In this document: one piece after another, positions 33,363 to 46,760 of the stretch
Position numbering within the stretch: the first letter of the stretch is position 1
Layout: each line of letters opens with the position of its first letter
Source of the DNA: Rosa chinensis
Lineage: Eukaryota > Streptophyta > Magnoliopsida > Rosales > Rosaceae
Length of the DNA: 64,000 bases
NCBI RefSeq assembly: GCF_002994745.2
Contig: NC_037088.1
Coordinates: forward strand, 50,807,897-50,871,896
Reading direction: 5' to 3'
Made by a program: the position numbers and the translations under genes
Notes under the pieces: model-generated
What the model saw: the letters and a program-made list of their open reading frames with translations, nothing else
What the model was told of the DNA's origin: nothing
Database searches by the model: none

Positions 33363-33595
33363 GAGAGAGTGGATTAATGATGTAATTTATTAATTAGATT
33401 GAGGGAAAAATAGTCAATTTATTTTAAATTGGGTTAATAAGAATAAAAGTTTGTTGCTGGGATAAATGGATCATTTTAGCTCATTTTGGTGCTTTGGGTT
33501 AAGGATCCTAAAAAAAAAAAACAAGAAATCATTGATAAAAATGTTTATGAATGTAGCCTTTGGTATATGTAATATTTTGGTCTGGTCTCGTTGGA

Positions 33596-36019
33596 TCAAT
33601 TGTAACGCCCCGATTTGCACATCTTCAAACCGAGTACATTATAGTGCTGCGTGCCCTTAGAACCTAAGCTAAGATACTTAACTCAAGTCCTAAGAACCCG
33701 CAAGGCAACACAAGGAAGTTAAAAATGCTTTAGTAAATACATTAGGAAAACTTGAGCACGAAAGCAGTTGTTGAAGTGAGGTGAAAACTATAAAGCCATC
33801 GGCAATCCTTTAAAGAAAACAAATACAAGTCATTTCAAATCAATTATCGAAAGTTCATCCAGTTCAAGGCCAAAGTCCGAAAAATATACAAAAGAGGTAT
33901 TTTACAAATAATCACAACCTCGGTAAACAAGTTACACGAGAGTAAAGGTAATAAGAGAACCTGTCACGCGGATCTAACTCCGTCGATGACCATTTAAAGT
34001 ACAAGGTAACTAAGCCACAATTAGCATCATCCAACTGCCCCGTCTTCGTACACAGTACTTGCATCCACAAACTGTTGTAGGGGGTGAGCTTTCGTCCTCG
34101 CTGCTCAATAAGACTCTACCCCAGCTAGGTGCAAAAATAATTTAAAATATAGATGCCGACAAAGTAAGTGAGAAACAATGCATATAGATAAAGATGTTTG
34201 AAACCACAAACCGTAGTTCGTTTATAAAAATATAGTAGGGCCCAAAAGAATGAAACAGACTTGATGACCGATCGCTATGCCAACTAAAACCTTACCACGA
34301 TTAATACCGTTTACACCTGCAATGTGTAGCTAGAGTGTTCTCTTACACCGTATCACCTAGAAGCAGTGCCACACCTCAACGGATGTCAGACACTTTTCAG
34401 TCCATACAGCCCCTCTGGAGGTTTAGGGGATCGAAGCCCAAGGAAGTCACTATGCTCCTCTCACTCTCAGGTCATCAAACAATAACTTATAGGAAATGCA
34501 ATAAAAACCAAATTCTTTTTCATGCATCTTTAATTTCCTTAAAATATATGCATAAAAGTTACTGAGGCGAGTCTAGAATCCCCTACCTGGAATATTGCAA
34601 CTTTGACTTCATTTGCTTTTCTAGGCCAACACCACCATAGCTTGTTTTCCGAGTAAACTCGCATTCCGGGTAACTGGAATCCTAGTCCGACAATGATAGT
34701 ATTCGAGTGTTAATATAAAATTCTATTCTCTTACACTCAACATTTACTCCCAAATCTATTTGTTTAATTTATTCCAAAAATGATTTCATTTTCTTGTTGG
34801 TTGTAAATCTTCCAATTTACTATGGACACCCAAATATTGACTATTTTCAAGATAACATCCTCTTGATCAATAACAAGATATAACAATGTATCTCCATATA
34901 TAGCACCCGTACTCTTGACTACTTTGGACACCATTTTCTTAATAACCAAAAGCAACTTTTGCCCAGCAAACCTTTTACTTAAATTTGTCCTTTCTCTTTG
35001 TTTCTCTTTACCTAGCACCTTCCTTGTAGGTTGAGAACCATAACTGGAATGAATCCACTTTCAAGACATAACTTAGTACTAGATATTAAAGTCATGAATT
35101 CCACACAGTGAAATGATCGCAGACCAAACACAAAATTTGCTTATACTTTGAGTTGATTTCCAATCGTACAATTAACATTAGATCAAATTCACAACTCCAA
35201 GCTAAATGATTATGCATCCAAATCAATCTCTTGTCCACTTAACTCTTCACTATTTACTACAATTGCAGACCAAACCCTTCGATAACTAATAATCACATGC
35301 AAAGTATGTGTTCAAGCATAACAATTATACCTTTGATCATAGTTCATAGGAATCATTCATGAACCAAGCTTCTCAAACTCAACACGGTACAGAGCCACTG
35401 CTATGCCCTTTACTCGATCAGCTCATTCACAAGCTCCAAACACCCAGAGTAAGCCAACATGACAGATTCACAGAGAGACATCAACATCACAGTACCAAGC
35501 CAATTTCAATTCTCTAACTATTCAAGATTCGAATTATACCTTCAAAGTTCCACTGCTATCAACTCAGTTTCTCCAAAATCTTGATCGAACTCGCAGACTA
35601 GGTACGCCAGCGTGTAGAGTACGAATAGTGAATCATCTGTCGCACACCACCTAAGCTAGAAGCGCTGGAGACGTTGCTGGACTCGAAGGACACGGCGGAG
35701 CCGTGGCTACCCAAAACGCAAATCAGTCAAAATCGATCGAATGGAAGAACTAATTACACAGACTTGAAGAGCATGAAGGGGAGAGGAGGTTTCATACCCC
35801 AGGTGGCCCAAACGGTGGCCGGAGTCGCCGGAAGTTGCAGAAACTCGCCGTTGATTCTCAGTTCACGATCGTTGCATGTATGATCCGAGGACACAGGAAC
35901 GTAGGCGACGAAAAGACGAAGGGAATGGCACCTGGGCGCCGTCTTGGGGTGGCCGGAACGTGGCGCAATGGCCGGGTCACGTTGTCGGGTCGCGCTGCGT
36001 CTCGGGTCAGGGAGCTCCC

Positions 36020-36059
<40 letters not shown>

Positions 36060-36433
36060 ACGCTTCTGGTTCTTCTCACTGATCGAAGACTGATATAGAG
36101 TTGTCCCATTCAACAATGCACGGCTAGGATCAAGCGATGGAAAAAGGAATGGCTAGGATCGCTCCACCTGTTTCTTATTTCTTAAATTAATTTCTATAAT
36201 CCCATAACTTCGGAAAATCGATATAAATAGCTCGGGTATCTGAAAACTTCTCCGAAAATTTCCACCAACTCGTCGTGTCGTGTACTTTACCATCCAACTC
36301 CTAAATTGAAGATTTCACTTCGTGAAATTTTTTGAAAACCTTCTCGAGCTTCTCCACGTTTATCGAGATCGTTGAATAATTTCTCGTACGATCTCCATCA
36401 AGCGCGATATATTTTTCCCGGGCTCACATCAAT
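33596..36433 (-). mobile_element. Solo LTR of a Gypsy-type element (2828 bp)
   Basis: The LTR spans 33601-36428 and is flanked by the 5-bp duplication TCAAT (33596-33600, 36429-36433). In minus orientation it begins TGTGAGCCCGGG and ends CGGGGCGTTACA. This matches the TG...CA rule and resembles the ends and length of the LTRs at 17439 and 22466. There is a (CT)19 tract at 36021-36058. No internal region or second LTR is present, so it arose by recombination between two LTRs. Frames within it, such as 35754-36116, are not genes. Confidence 0.88.
36021..36058. repeat. (CT)n microsatellite in solo LTR
   Basis: Nineteen CT units. Confidence 0.95.
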
Positions 36434-37586
36434 TAATACAATTCATCCCATTAAAAAAGAATTCGAATGATTTGTATTTTTTTTTTTGGGTCAAAAAATG
36501 ATTTGTATTGAATGTTGGATTATACAAACAAGTGAATGATGACCATGGGACAAGCTCTCCCATTTACATAAAAAGAATCATGTCACTATTCAAGTAATTA
36601 TGGGCAAATAAAAATTTAGTCAAATGGAACTTCGATCGATTAAAGACGAGTAAATCATAAAAGTTTTTGAAAATGTTATTTTTTTTTATTACATAACAAT
36701 TAAGAATACACAACAATTAATCCGTAAGTCAAATTAGAATTTAGTACCTCTCACTTACGAAAAAAAAAAAACTAATATCGATCATTAGACCGAATGATAT
36801 TGGGCTGAAAAGGTTCGTAGAACATTTGTGTTTTATTTTTCTTTTTTAAATTTTATTTTAGTCGCCGAAAAGGAGAAATTTATTCATGCGCACTGAATCA
36901 CCAAAACGACGTAGCACTGTTCGAAAAAAGGCGCGAAACCAGCATCAAAATTCTGTTAAAACGGTTGGCCCAGTCCTTTCTAAATTGAGAAGGGAGAGAC
37001 ATCGAAGCTGGCGGGAACACTTGTACGGAGAACCGCCCACACATACAAAGTAGAGTGTCATCAACCAACACATGTTGGCTTCCCTAGTTTTGGGTCATGC
37101 ATTCCCAACATCTCAAAATTTTCTAACCAAAAACTAACAACATCACCAAGAAAAATAAAATTTTAACCGAAAATGGGATCGTTTTCTTACTGGTGATCTG
37201 CGGCTCTGGTTTTCTGCTTCGATCAGAGTACTGTTTTTTTTTCCCCTTTTCAGTGACACCTGAATTGCTAGGTACTCTAAATACCCTCTTTCAGATTTTT
37301 GCATACCTTGCTTGGTTGCTCAGAGAGTCGAGATCTGTGTATATCCAATTCTTTGTTTTCACCGCCGGATTGCAAAGAGTTCGAGAGACCTCAACTTTTC
37401 CTCCTCCTGGGAGGTCTTTATTCACATTTCTGTTCCGAAAGAAGCTCGCTTTTAGGGTCATATAGCGCCTTTTTTTGTCATTGCTTTGTTTTCCTGCAGT
37501 AATTTATTCTGCTGCAGGACTTCTTATGGTAGTTACAATTCACTTTCGGCATCCCATTTTCAGATCATTCAATTTGAGCCCTGAAA
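36434..37586 (+). promoter_or_regulatory. Upstream region of the MLKL gene
   Basis: 36434-37000 is AT-rich with no gene. 37190-37586 probably holds the leader. An intron in the 5' UTR is possible, since a pyrimidine-rich stretch ends in TTTTCAG at 37556-37562 just before the start codon. The exact promoter could not be set. Confidence 0.35.
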
Positions 37587-39843
37587 ATGGAGCCTTTCCG
37601 AAGGCTTGGGGAGGCTTTAGGAAGTATTAAGTCCTTGATGGTGTTCCGAGACAATATCCGCATCAATCAGCGGCAGTGCCTTTTGCTGCTCGACATCTTT
37701 GGCTCAGCATATGACTTAATAGCCGAGGAGATGAAACACAACCTGAGATTTGAAGAGAAGCACACTAAATGGAGGGTTCTTGAGAAACCATTAAAGGAAC
37801 TGCACAGGATCTTCAAAGAAGGAGAGTTCTACATTAGACACTGCTTGGACAACAAGGAATGGTGGGCGAAAGCCATCTCGCTCTATCAGAACACCGATTG
37901 CGTTGAGCTTCACATCCACAACTTGCTTTCTTGCATCCCAATTGTCATTGAAGCGATTGAAATTTCAGGAGAAGTGTCAGGGTCGGATTTGAGTGAGATG
38001 CAAAGGAGGAAAATTGTGTATGCAGAAAAGTACAAAGAAGCATATAGAGATTGGAAGCTTTTCCAATGGAGATTCGGGAAGCAGTACCTGATTACTCAAG
38101 ATTTCTGCAATAGATTTGACACAGTATGGAAGGAAGATAGATGGACTCTTCTGAATCAAATCAGAGAAAAAAAACTGATCTCAGGTTCAACAAAGTATGA
38201 TCGACGCCTCACAGATCTCCTTCTTAAAAGCTTAGAAGGGCCAGAGCCTTGGAATGGGAAGCTCTTGCCTAGCTCAATCCTGGTGGGATCTAAGGAATAC
38301 CAAGTGAGGCGAAGACTAGGCAGTGGAAGTCAGTACAAAGAGATCTTATGGTTAGGTGAAAGCTTTGCCTCAAGGCAGTTCTATGGGGAAATTGAACCCT
38401 TGCTGCCAGAGATCTCTTCATTGTTATCGCTTTCCCACCCGAACGTTGTTCACTGCCTTTGCGGGTTTACAGATGAGGAAAAGAAAGAGTGTTTTCTCAT
38501 TATGGAGCTGATGAGTAAAGACCTTGGCAGCTACATCAAGGAGATCTGTGGCCCAAGGAAGCGAATTCCATTTTCTCTTCCTGTTGCTATTGATTTGATG
38601 CTTCAAATTGCAAGAGGAATGGAATACCTCCACTCCAAGAAAATCTACCATGGAGAATTGAATCCTTGTAACATACTGGTCAAAGCAAGAGGAGTGTCCA
38701 CAGATGGTTACTTGCTGGCAAAGGTTTCAGGTTTCGGCCTAACTTCTGTTAAAAACTCCACCCAGAAAAACCCTACAAATCAGAATGGAAGCCCACCTGT
38801 TATATGGTATTCTCCAGAAGTTCTGGAAGAGCAAGAACACAGTGAAAGTAGTGAGAAAAAGTATACAGAAAAGTCCGATGTGTATAGCTTTGCGATGGTT
38901 TGCTTTGAGCTTCTTACAGGTAAAGTGCCTTTTGAGGATAGTCATCTTCAAGGGGACAAAATGAGCCGAAATATTAGGGCAGGCGAGAGGCCATTGTTCC
39001 CCTTCTATTCTCTGAGATATGCCACCAACCTCACAAAGAGATGTTGGCATGCGGATCCAAATCAAAGGCCAAGCTTCTCATCCATCTGTAGGATTCTTCG
39101 CTATGTTAAAAGGTTCCTTGCCATGAATCCTGACTATGACAGCCAGCTAGACCAACCAGTGCATATGGTAGATTACTGTGACATCGAGTTGGGGGTTCTG
39201 AAAAAGTTCCCTTCTTGGGGGAGCTCTGATCAATTACCATTATGGCAAATCCCATTTCAGATGTTTGTTTATAGGATAGCGGAGAAAGTCAGAAACTCAG
39301 GCCTGAAAGATACTTCAGAATCAGGAAGCGACGCTTCGATATGTGGGGATGGAATTGTGACTCCACCAGATGATCCATTCCCAGCAATACCCGAAAGGAA
39401 GTGTTCACCTGATAGTACGAACAAGAAACTTCCCTTGTTGAGGAGATCTTCAGATGTGAAAGCCAACAGAGTACTAGGTATGCCTTTATAAGTATACTAT
39501 CTTTTCTCTAAGAAACAATCATAATAACTTCCATCAAAGATGTTAATGCCTAAAATAGAAGAACCTAGACTCAAGTCCACAACTAAACAAATAGGAACTT
39601 GGTGAATGCACCTATGCACTAACATCTTCTGATTTTGGTTACACAGGAACACCAAGAGGACGGTCTGCCAGACCTCCACAGGTAACAACCCCTTATCGTA
39701 GTATTAGCATGAAAATGAGTTCAGAAAGCCAGCAAAAGATGACTCAAAGAATACGGAGGACATCAACGAGTTCAGAAATGGTGATGAGTTCAAGAATACA
39801 GAGAACCAAATCCGGTCATGCCTCAGACTCTGAGCTCTCCTAG
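37587..39843 (+). CDS. MLKL: Plant MLKL-type pseudokinase (HeLo/DUF1221 + kinase-like domain)
   Basis: Exons 37587-39477 and 39647-39843 (GT-AG intron of 169 nt) join G|GA to give 695 aa. Residues 1 to about 150, beginning MEPFRRLGEALGSIKSLMVF, form the helical domain annotated DUF1221, equivalent to the HeLo four-helix bundle of plant MLKL. Residues about 230-520 form a kinase fold. The expected HRD is HGE (YHGELNPCNILVK, near 355), DFG is GFG (VSGFGL, near 382), and the beta-3 lysine motif is absent (ASRQFYGEIEPLL). The protein should therefore be catalytically dead. Arabidopsis MLKLs act in TIR-NLR-type immunity and associate with membranes and microtubules. The tail after residue 540 is low complexity, Ser-rich and basic. 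Without splicing, the frame would stop four codons into the intron. Confidence 0.9.
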
Positions 39844-41395
39844 ACCTTTATATGTCATATCAAAAGACAATCTGGATCCATTCTAAATTCAAAGTTCAAA
39901 CAATCTGTGGACTGCAATCAAAGATTAAGAGGAAGCACAGTTAAAGGGAAAGCTGAACCTGAAAGGTAGCATTGGTCTTTTTATGAAGGTAAATAAGGGT
40001 AGGTAAAGTGTAGCTTGCTCTGACCGAGTCTAGCATCTTTATCAATAGTAAATTGTGTTTGAAAACCACAGTTAAATGTTTGAAGCATAGAATCCTTGTC
40101 AACAGAAACATCAAAGTAAAGGGCAATACCAGGAGAAAAAGATGGAGGAGCAAGAAGATGTTTTTTCAAGGTCCAAAAGGGAAGAGCAATAATCGCAAGA
40201 CCATATGATCTGCCGAAACTCAGAGCAGACTTCAAAGAGTCTGATACAGAATTACAAAGTGGCGTCATAAAGAGTTAAAGATTTGTACATACTTTAGGAT
40301 ACCTTGAAAGAGAAACAGTCATGGGAGCCTCTGTTGAGCTTAATGCAGACAGAACTTTAACGGAAGATCTCTGACAAGAAATAACAACAAACTTGAAGGC
40401 AACACAAGACAATCTCAGTTATTCAGCAAAGGGAAAAAAGAAGACTACATATATATGAGGATAATATACTATTATGGGAGCAATGATCAAGGGATCCCAT
40501 CAGTTTTGTAATACTGACATGATCAGAAAATGCAAAGCATTCAGAAATGGAAAAAAATTATTCGAATCATCAGAAGATGAACCAGATATTTACATCTTGT
40601 GGTTTTCTCTATAAGTTTTCAGCAGCACATTGAAAAGTTACAAAGTAAATTTGGAATTTAGTTGTTGTAAAGCATAAACAATCCCAGCAGTATCACAACA
40701 TCCACTCTGGTAAAACCGTAAAACATTACCTCACTCAAGAAATTAGATGACTGCATGCCTGAGACAGATTTACAGTTCCAAGAAGGAATCCAGATGCAGC
40801 CATAGCTTCTCTTGAATCACTAGAACCCTGAATATCTCAGCCACAGATGTACTCATGTACAGTTCCAAGGAGCAATCAATCATAGTAGTGTCATAAATTA
40901 CTAGTATCAACAAAATATTGCTTGTACAGGATCTATATGCCTTGTCCAGACAAAGCTCTGCAAACAAATCACAGGAATCTTTAGTGAATATACACCGATC
41001 TTTAGCCACCCAAACCCTCCAATCTACAATCTATCTGAATTCCACTACCATTCAGCTCTACTCTATTATATTTTCAGAAAAGAAGAAAAAAAAAGGTCCC
41101 AATTTTGGAACTAATATAGAACCAATGATGCATATTTTTCATCTATCAGCTTCAGCAGGTAACTAGATTCCAGCATGACGTTTAACCCACAATTGAAGGT
41201 AAATTAATTTCTCTGTGCATCCCCTCTCTGCACCCAGCACACAGGGCTGGCTCTGTTAAACTTCTGTTGACAATGTAGTCTTCAACATGACAATTTCATG
41301 CTTCCCATTCATACTTGCATGCGAAGAAGACAGGACAGGCAAAGCTTCGGCAGACAACAGATTCATTTAATGATCTAGAGAAGGCAAGCTTTTAC
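39844..41395. other. Convergent 3' region between MLKL and SPA genes
   Basis: Both genes end here, tail to tail, 1.55 kb apart. The stretch is AT-rich and has no coding signal. The two 3' UTRs probably share part of it. Confidence 0.5.
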
Positions 41396-44300
41396 TCACG
41401 CTATCTGTAATAATTTCATAGTTCCACTTGAGTTGGCAGCAACAAGTGTGTTAGACTTTCTTTGCCAACAGACACTTGAGACATACGGTCCACTATCACC
41501 AATCTCACTTCTAGGGACAGGATCAATAGGTCCAAATTTGTGAGAAGTGATTGGAATGGGTAGACTTCTGTGATAACTATAAACCTGAAAAGGGAAGAAA
41601 AACATCCACAAAGATACAAAGCTAGTCAATAAATGTATGGTCCGTAATCACGTATTGGTTTATATTGCAATATAAAGAAATGCTTGGAAGGATGAGATTG
41701 AGCAAAGCTTTTGAAATTTGAAAAGTAAACCCCACATAAACAGACACTGCACCCACTCATGCTCATTCTACTATAACATGGCACAGTTATAGGTTCCAAC
41801 AACCAAAACCATCCCATTGTGGAAAAGACAATAACAATAACGAAAGTAAAACCTAATAATAAACAAAATTTCAATAGTTTTTTTAGCAGAAGGAAATTTC
41901 ATTGAAATGAAAAGAAAAATTTAAGAAGAAAACAATTAGGACTGTAGGAAGGGGGAACATGAAAGCCAAAGCCCCTCTAACAAAAACAGATGTGCACCTC
42001 ATTAGTTTCTGAACCGCATGCTATGTATCCATCAAAAACAGATAAACCTACAAAATTCTGAGCAAGCAGGAACACAGAGTTAGAATATCAATTGCTTAAA
42101 TTATTGAAACAATACAAATGATGAAAGGTGGTAACAAAGAGTAAAGCAGGCAACCTTCTCATTAGTATGACCGCTAAAAGTTAAGCTGCAGGCATTGGAA
42201 GACAACCCAGTTGAACTAGATTTGTTAAGATCCCAAAGCTTCAGAGTGTTGTCCGTGGAAGCGGAAACAAGAGTTTCTTTATCTACAAATCTGACATAGC
42301 TAACAGCTTTTTCATGACCAGGTAAAGTGCACCAAGGCATTCTAGTATGCCGAAGATCATAGCCGTAGATCTTGTAATCAGCACATCCAAGAATCAAGAG
42401 ATGAGAAGAGTACGCAGAGAACTGAACATAACAGACATTAGCAGGGTTCCAGATCGTGTTTATTGAATTTTCCTGCACATTATAGATTCAATATTACTTC
42501 TCATGATCTTGTAGATATTACTTTTATAAAGATGAGTCCTGAACTATCATACTATGACCCGACAAAATAACACCCTGAGATCATAACTCGAGTTTATGAA
42601 TATATGAATATCATGATAAGGCGTTTTTTTAAATCATACAACAGACTTTACCTCTTTAACATCCCACAGTCTCACAGAAAAGTCATCACTTCCACTAGCA
42701 AACTTTGTTGGGTCAGCTTGAGAAAAGTCGACAGACCAAGCCCTCCTTTCATGCTCTTTATGTTGACAAACTCTTTGACCCGTGTTTGCATCCCATATCT
42801 GAACTCCAGACATGATATAATAATATCATTGGTAAAGAAATAGATTGACCAAGGGCATTATTTTTCCTCAAATGAAATCACCAACTTAAAGCTGATACAG
42901 CCATACACATTTATGCATGTATATCTGAATCTTTGTACTTTTATACATGCTATAGGGTAAAACTATTTTAATTGCAAGAAACACACCTGTACCACTCCAT
43001 CATAATCTGATGATGCCAGATAGCTCTTAAAGTAGTTGTTCCAGCAAACAGAGCTCAGCTTAGAATTGTTTGACATCTCAACTGAAGGATAATGGATATC
43101 TAAAGAGTTGTCTACAAGGGCACCAAAATCAAAGATTTTGATTTTCTTTGATACTCCGGCTGTAGCAATATAGTCCTCATCACGGTCAAAACTTAAAGCG
43201 CAGATTGCACTGGAAGAGTTGAGAAGATCTGCATTCCTTAGTGTCCCACATTCTTTAAACTTTTTGTGGCAAGCAAACTTGGTCAGACCATCAAAAAAGG
43301 CCCCAAGGGGATCACCTGATTTCTTATTGACGCTTAAATCTTGAGTACAATTTCGCACATGACTATCTAGCTTGTTTAACATATCCTTATTAGAACCTGC
43401 TGCAGAAGCCGTTTCCATAACCAGCATTTGGGATCTTGCGGAGAAGTAGGCATTGTCTAGCTGACTGATGCTTTTCATCATTTGTGTCTCATCCATGTCA
43501 GATGCTGAGAATAATCTAGAACAAACACCTGAGCGTACAGGCTCTTCCAGACAGAATCCCTGTTCTCTTTCACCGGAAAGCTCATTCTGTGCCCTGAAAT
43601 AATCTAAGGATTCCCTAGATAAGTGCCTTGTCGTAAACTTGCTTATATCTTCTTCTAAGCATCTTATATCTTCGATTAACTTAGAGGCACGCCCATGCTT
43701 CCTGTCTTTTAATGAGAGGAGAAAACTACGTAACTCTGATTCTGCATCAAGATCATCATCAAAATTTGAGAAATCATCACACTGATACACTTCTTTGTGT
43801 CCACCTATGAGTTCAGACTGCAAGATTTCTCTGTTGCACACCAGAAAACCAAAACTTCAAAATGTGCCCATTTAAGTTTAATCGTTTGGAGAAAAAAAGA
43901 AGAAGAGCTCATTTAAGATATTCATTGGCTAAGAAATGCATTTATTTGAAGTGGATTTGGATAGGGTATGTAGATAAAGGGGTAGCTAGGAACGGTAAAT
44001 GCTTCAAATATGACTACATTTCCCAAATTTCGAATGCCTTGATTTTTCATACTTGAATATAGTACAATGCAGTACATAAAAGAAGTGATAAAAATAATGC
44101 AGATAGTAAGACCTAGTTGTTGGACGAGACAAAGGTTCAGGATGGAGAAGCCAAAAGCAAAAGCCAGCTTCCTTTGGACTTCGTGAAAGAAAATTTGGTG
44201 GTAGGATTCGATGGTGCAAATCTGACATCACTGCAGAATGCACCTTCCATGATTCACAGCAGCACAACAACTGACAAAAACAGGCCATACAAGTCAAAAG

Positions 44301-45884
44301 GACGGACATAAACAAAAGGATTATATTCTAGAATACCCTTGAATAGGGTTTCCAAGCTACTCAGTTATTATATGTTCCTTTCTGCTAAGCTCAAATGCAA
44401 CATAGCAGCAGCTCATAATATAGTGGAAGAATTTCTCTTGCCCATTGGCATAATACTTTCAGTCCAACATATTGTTTTGATTCATTGTTTCAGAATATTA
44501 CTTAAAGTTCCACTTGGGAGTAGCAAGTCTTGAATTATATTACTTTATATCAAGCTATATAAAAAATCCCATGGAATCATAAATTGCTATAATCAAGTTC
44601 CGAATTGTAAGTGCGGAAACAGTAAACATATCTCCCTACCTCAAAAAGAAGAATGCCAAGGCCATAGATATTTGATGACAGTGTGCAACCTATCTCACCA
44701 AGATCCTCTGGGCTCGTATACCACGTCTCTTCCAAATGAATAGTTGCAGAAATGGTTTGTTGTTTGGGTAATAGTACTGCATTTTGGAACTGGAGTTCAC
44801 CATACCCAGAATCTTGTGGATCTATGCAGAATTCCTTCTCATTACGTACTTTAGTCCCAGAGCCACAACTAGAGGTGTACTGAGGCTGGTATTTAACAGA
44901 TATCATCTCCTCACTCATTTTTCGCTGTTTTCCACCTAAATTACGTCCAGCACAGGCCCCTTGCTCTAACAGCCTCTTCTTACTCAAATCTCGGTTCACA
45001 ATACTGTCTGATTGTCTAATGGCTGATGCACCTGTATATTTAATAACATTTGATGGCAATAAAATGAAGCGTGATGGTCGCAACTCTTGCAAGGCGACAC
45101 CTTGATAGTGTGCACAATCCACCAACTCCACAATCTGCCTAAATATGAGCAGTCTTTCAGCTATATCTACTTTGTGACGCCCGGGTTCAAGCCACTCCCT
45201 CAAGCAGATCCCAGTACTGATAGATTCAGGACCAGACCTATCAAGGACAAATGAAGAATGCTGACCATTTTGGTTAAGTGATTTCATCCTTGTATCGCAA
45301 GATACCTTCTGGTCCATAACTGGGATTTCACTGATACCCTTACCCTTAACTGTTTCCTTCACAAGAGATTGGATCTTCAGATGGTTTTTGGCAATACTTA
45401 ACATATTGCTTGAGATGATCTTGCTGTTCCTAGCCCTTACATATGCTGACATTTTATCAGGGTCTTGCTCAGAGGAATTGCTTGAAGAAGGCTTCAGACT
45501 CCTGATGCCAGAATGGATTTCTCTAAGCTCGCGTCTAACTCTCAACAACATCTGATCATTATCTTCTGACACAGAATCACCATGTGAATCCTTACTTCTA
45601 AACCCAATTCTTACCTGACTATAATCAGCTGAGTTTGGATTCCTTAGATATTTCAATTTTAACTCTTGAGCATCAGGGGCAATGCCAGTTATGGAACGAG
45701 GACTTCTGCAGAGTGACTCGTATCCAGATGAGGAGGTTACACGTTTACTCAAATCCTTCTCCTCCATATTAGTACTACAATTATCTGTGCACATCGCTGG
45801 TAACCCCAACAATGTTTTACCCTCTAGTTTGAGATCACAATCCTTTTGCTTAAGTTCTCCAATCCTTACCACATTTGCTGCCAT
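41396..45884 (-). CDS. SPA1: SPA1/SPA2-like suppressor of phytochrome A, complete
   Basis: Exons on the minus strand are 44640-45884, 44113-44270, 42987-43830, 42652-42798, 42155-42472, 41998-42057 and 41396-41584, all GT-AG with matching phases. They total 2961 nt, or 986 aa. SPA proteins join COP1 in the CUL4-DDB1 E3 ligase that degrades light-signalling factors such as HY5 in the nucleus in darkness. The N-terminal 210 residues are weakly conserved. About 215-470 is the kinase-like domain ([20 protein letters not shown], then [10 protein letters not shown]). A coiled coil lies near 505-535 ([20 protein letters not shown]). WD40 repeats run from about 672 to the end and include [17 protein letters not shown]. 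The length and the [10 protein letters not shown] stretch place it nearer SPA1/SPA2 than the shorter SPA3/SPA4. The start is the first ATG of the long exon. Confidence 0.92.
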
Positions 45885-46760
45885 TATATCTATGAAACTC
45901 TATACTATCCAATTGCATTTCATTCAATCAACATGAGTAATTTATGGCGAATTGGCCTACACATGTCAAATTCAAAGAATCAGTGACAAAGAAGACAGAC
46001 GAAATCATAATCAATGACTGGTAAACTAGTTGAATCTAAAGGTATCAAACTCAGCATGAATGCAATAATAACTTCTGCTTTTCAATGACTCATCTGGTAC
46101 AGAACAGACACCACAGTCCTCAGGTATATCGAATTAGGAGAATGAACTGGAACAAATGATTCTAGAGAATTAAAGATACAATCTAGACAAATCCATAAAG
46201 TCAAATGCAGAATCCTACTTGAATTAAAAGAGAGGGACAAATAAACATGACCAAAATGAGAGACAAAGATTACATATCAAATCACAGAAAGTAGTGTGAA
46301 AATTGCTTTAGATTACAAAATCTAAACACAATCATACAAACACATATACATAAGCACAAAAGATCACATTTTTATATAATTTATAAAAATAAAAATAAAA
46401 GATTTGAAATTCAACATCATCCCTTCTTTGGTTGATAACACCATCAATTTCTTGCCAGATCAGTATCAAACAAATCCATCATCCTCAATACTCTTAACAT
46501 CACCACACAGAAACCATCATCAAAAAGGCAATAAATCCTTATATCAGTTCCCACTAAATCTGAACTCAATGTGCAAAAACTAACCAATACCCAAGAATCT
46601 TAAATCAAATTCAAACCAGAAAGAAATAGCATTACCATTGAAAACAAGCACCAGACAGTGTAACCATGATAAGCAAAGCCTCCAAACACCCAACAAGCTC
46701 AGAACAGAGACTCCATGAAAAGACTTGGCTGGAATATCAAGTAAACTTCTTTTGAGTTCT
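45885..46760 (-). promoter_or_regulatory. SPA gene leader and promoter
   Basis: No coding sequence. AT-rich with a T16 run at 46831-46846 further upstream. A leader of several hundred bases, perhaps with an intron, is likely because the first ATG lies well inside the transcribed-looking region; transcript data are needed to place it. Confidence 0.3.

Larger units (their letters stand above)
31140..33470. mobile_element. Mutator-like or other non-autonomous DNA-element region
   Basis: Blocks built on TTTACCC and GGGTAA, and on ATTGGGGGGCAATAA, recur in both orientations (31150-31280, 32030-32060, 32130-32200, 32430-32525, 32830-32890, 33405-33450). Between them lie GC-richer stretches with repeated GGTCACCAGTCGCCGGA-like units (32205-32350 and 32690-32760). 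Long degenerate inverted ends around gene-like GC-rich cores suggest Mutator-like elements. Two related insertions side by side (about 31140-32525 and 32560-33470) are possible. No transposase and no clean target duplication was identified. Confidence 0.4.

Noticed and set aside
32951..33385. 144-codon frame as a full gene
   Set aside because: Its second half is a (GA)n run and the frame has no complete domain. Only the 20-residue kinase-like match was kept, as a fragment.
35754..36116. Arg/Glu-rich frames around 35.8-36.1 kb on both strands
   Set aside because: They cross the (CT)19 tract of the solo LTR.
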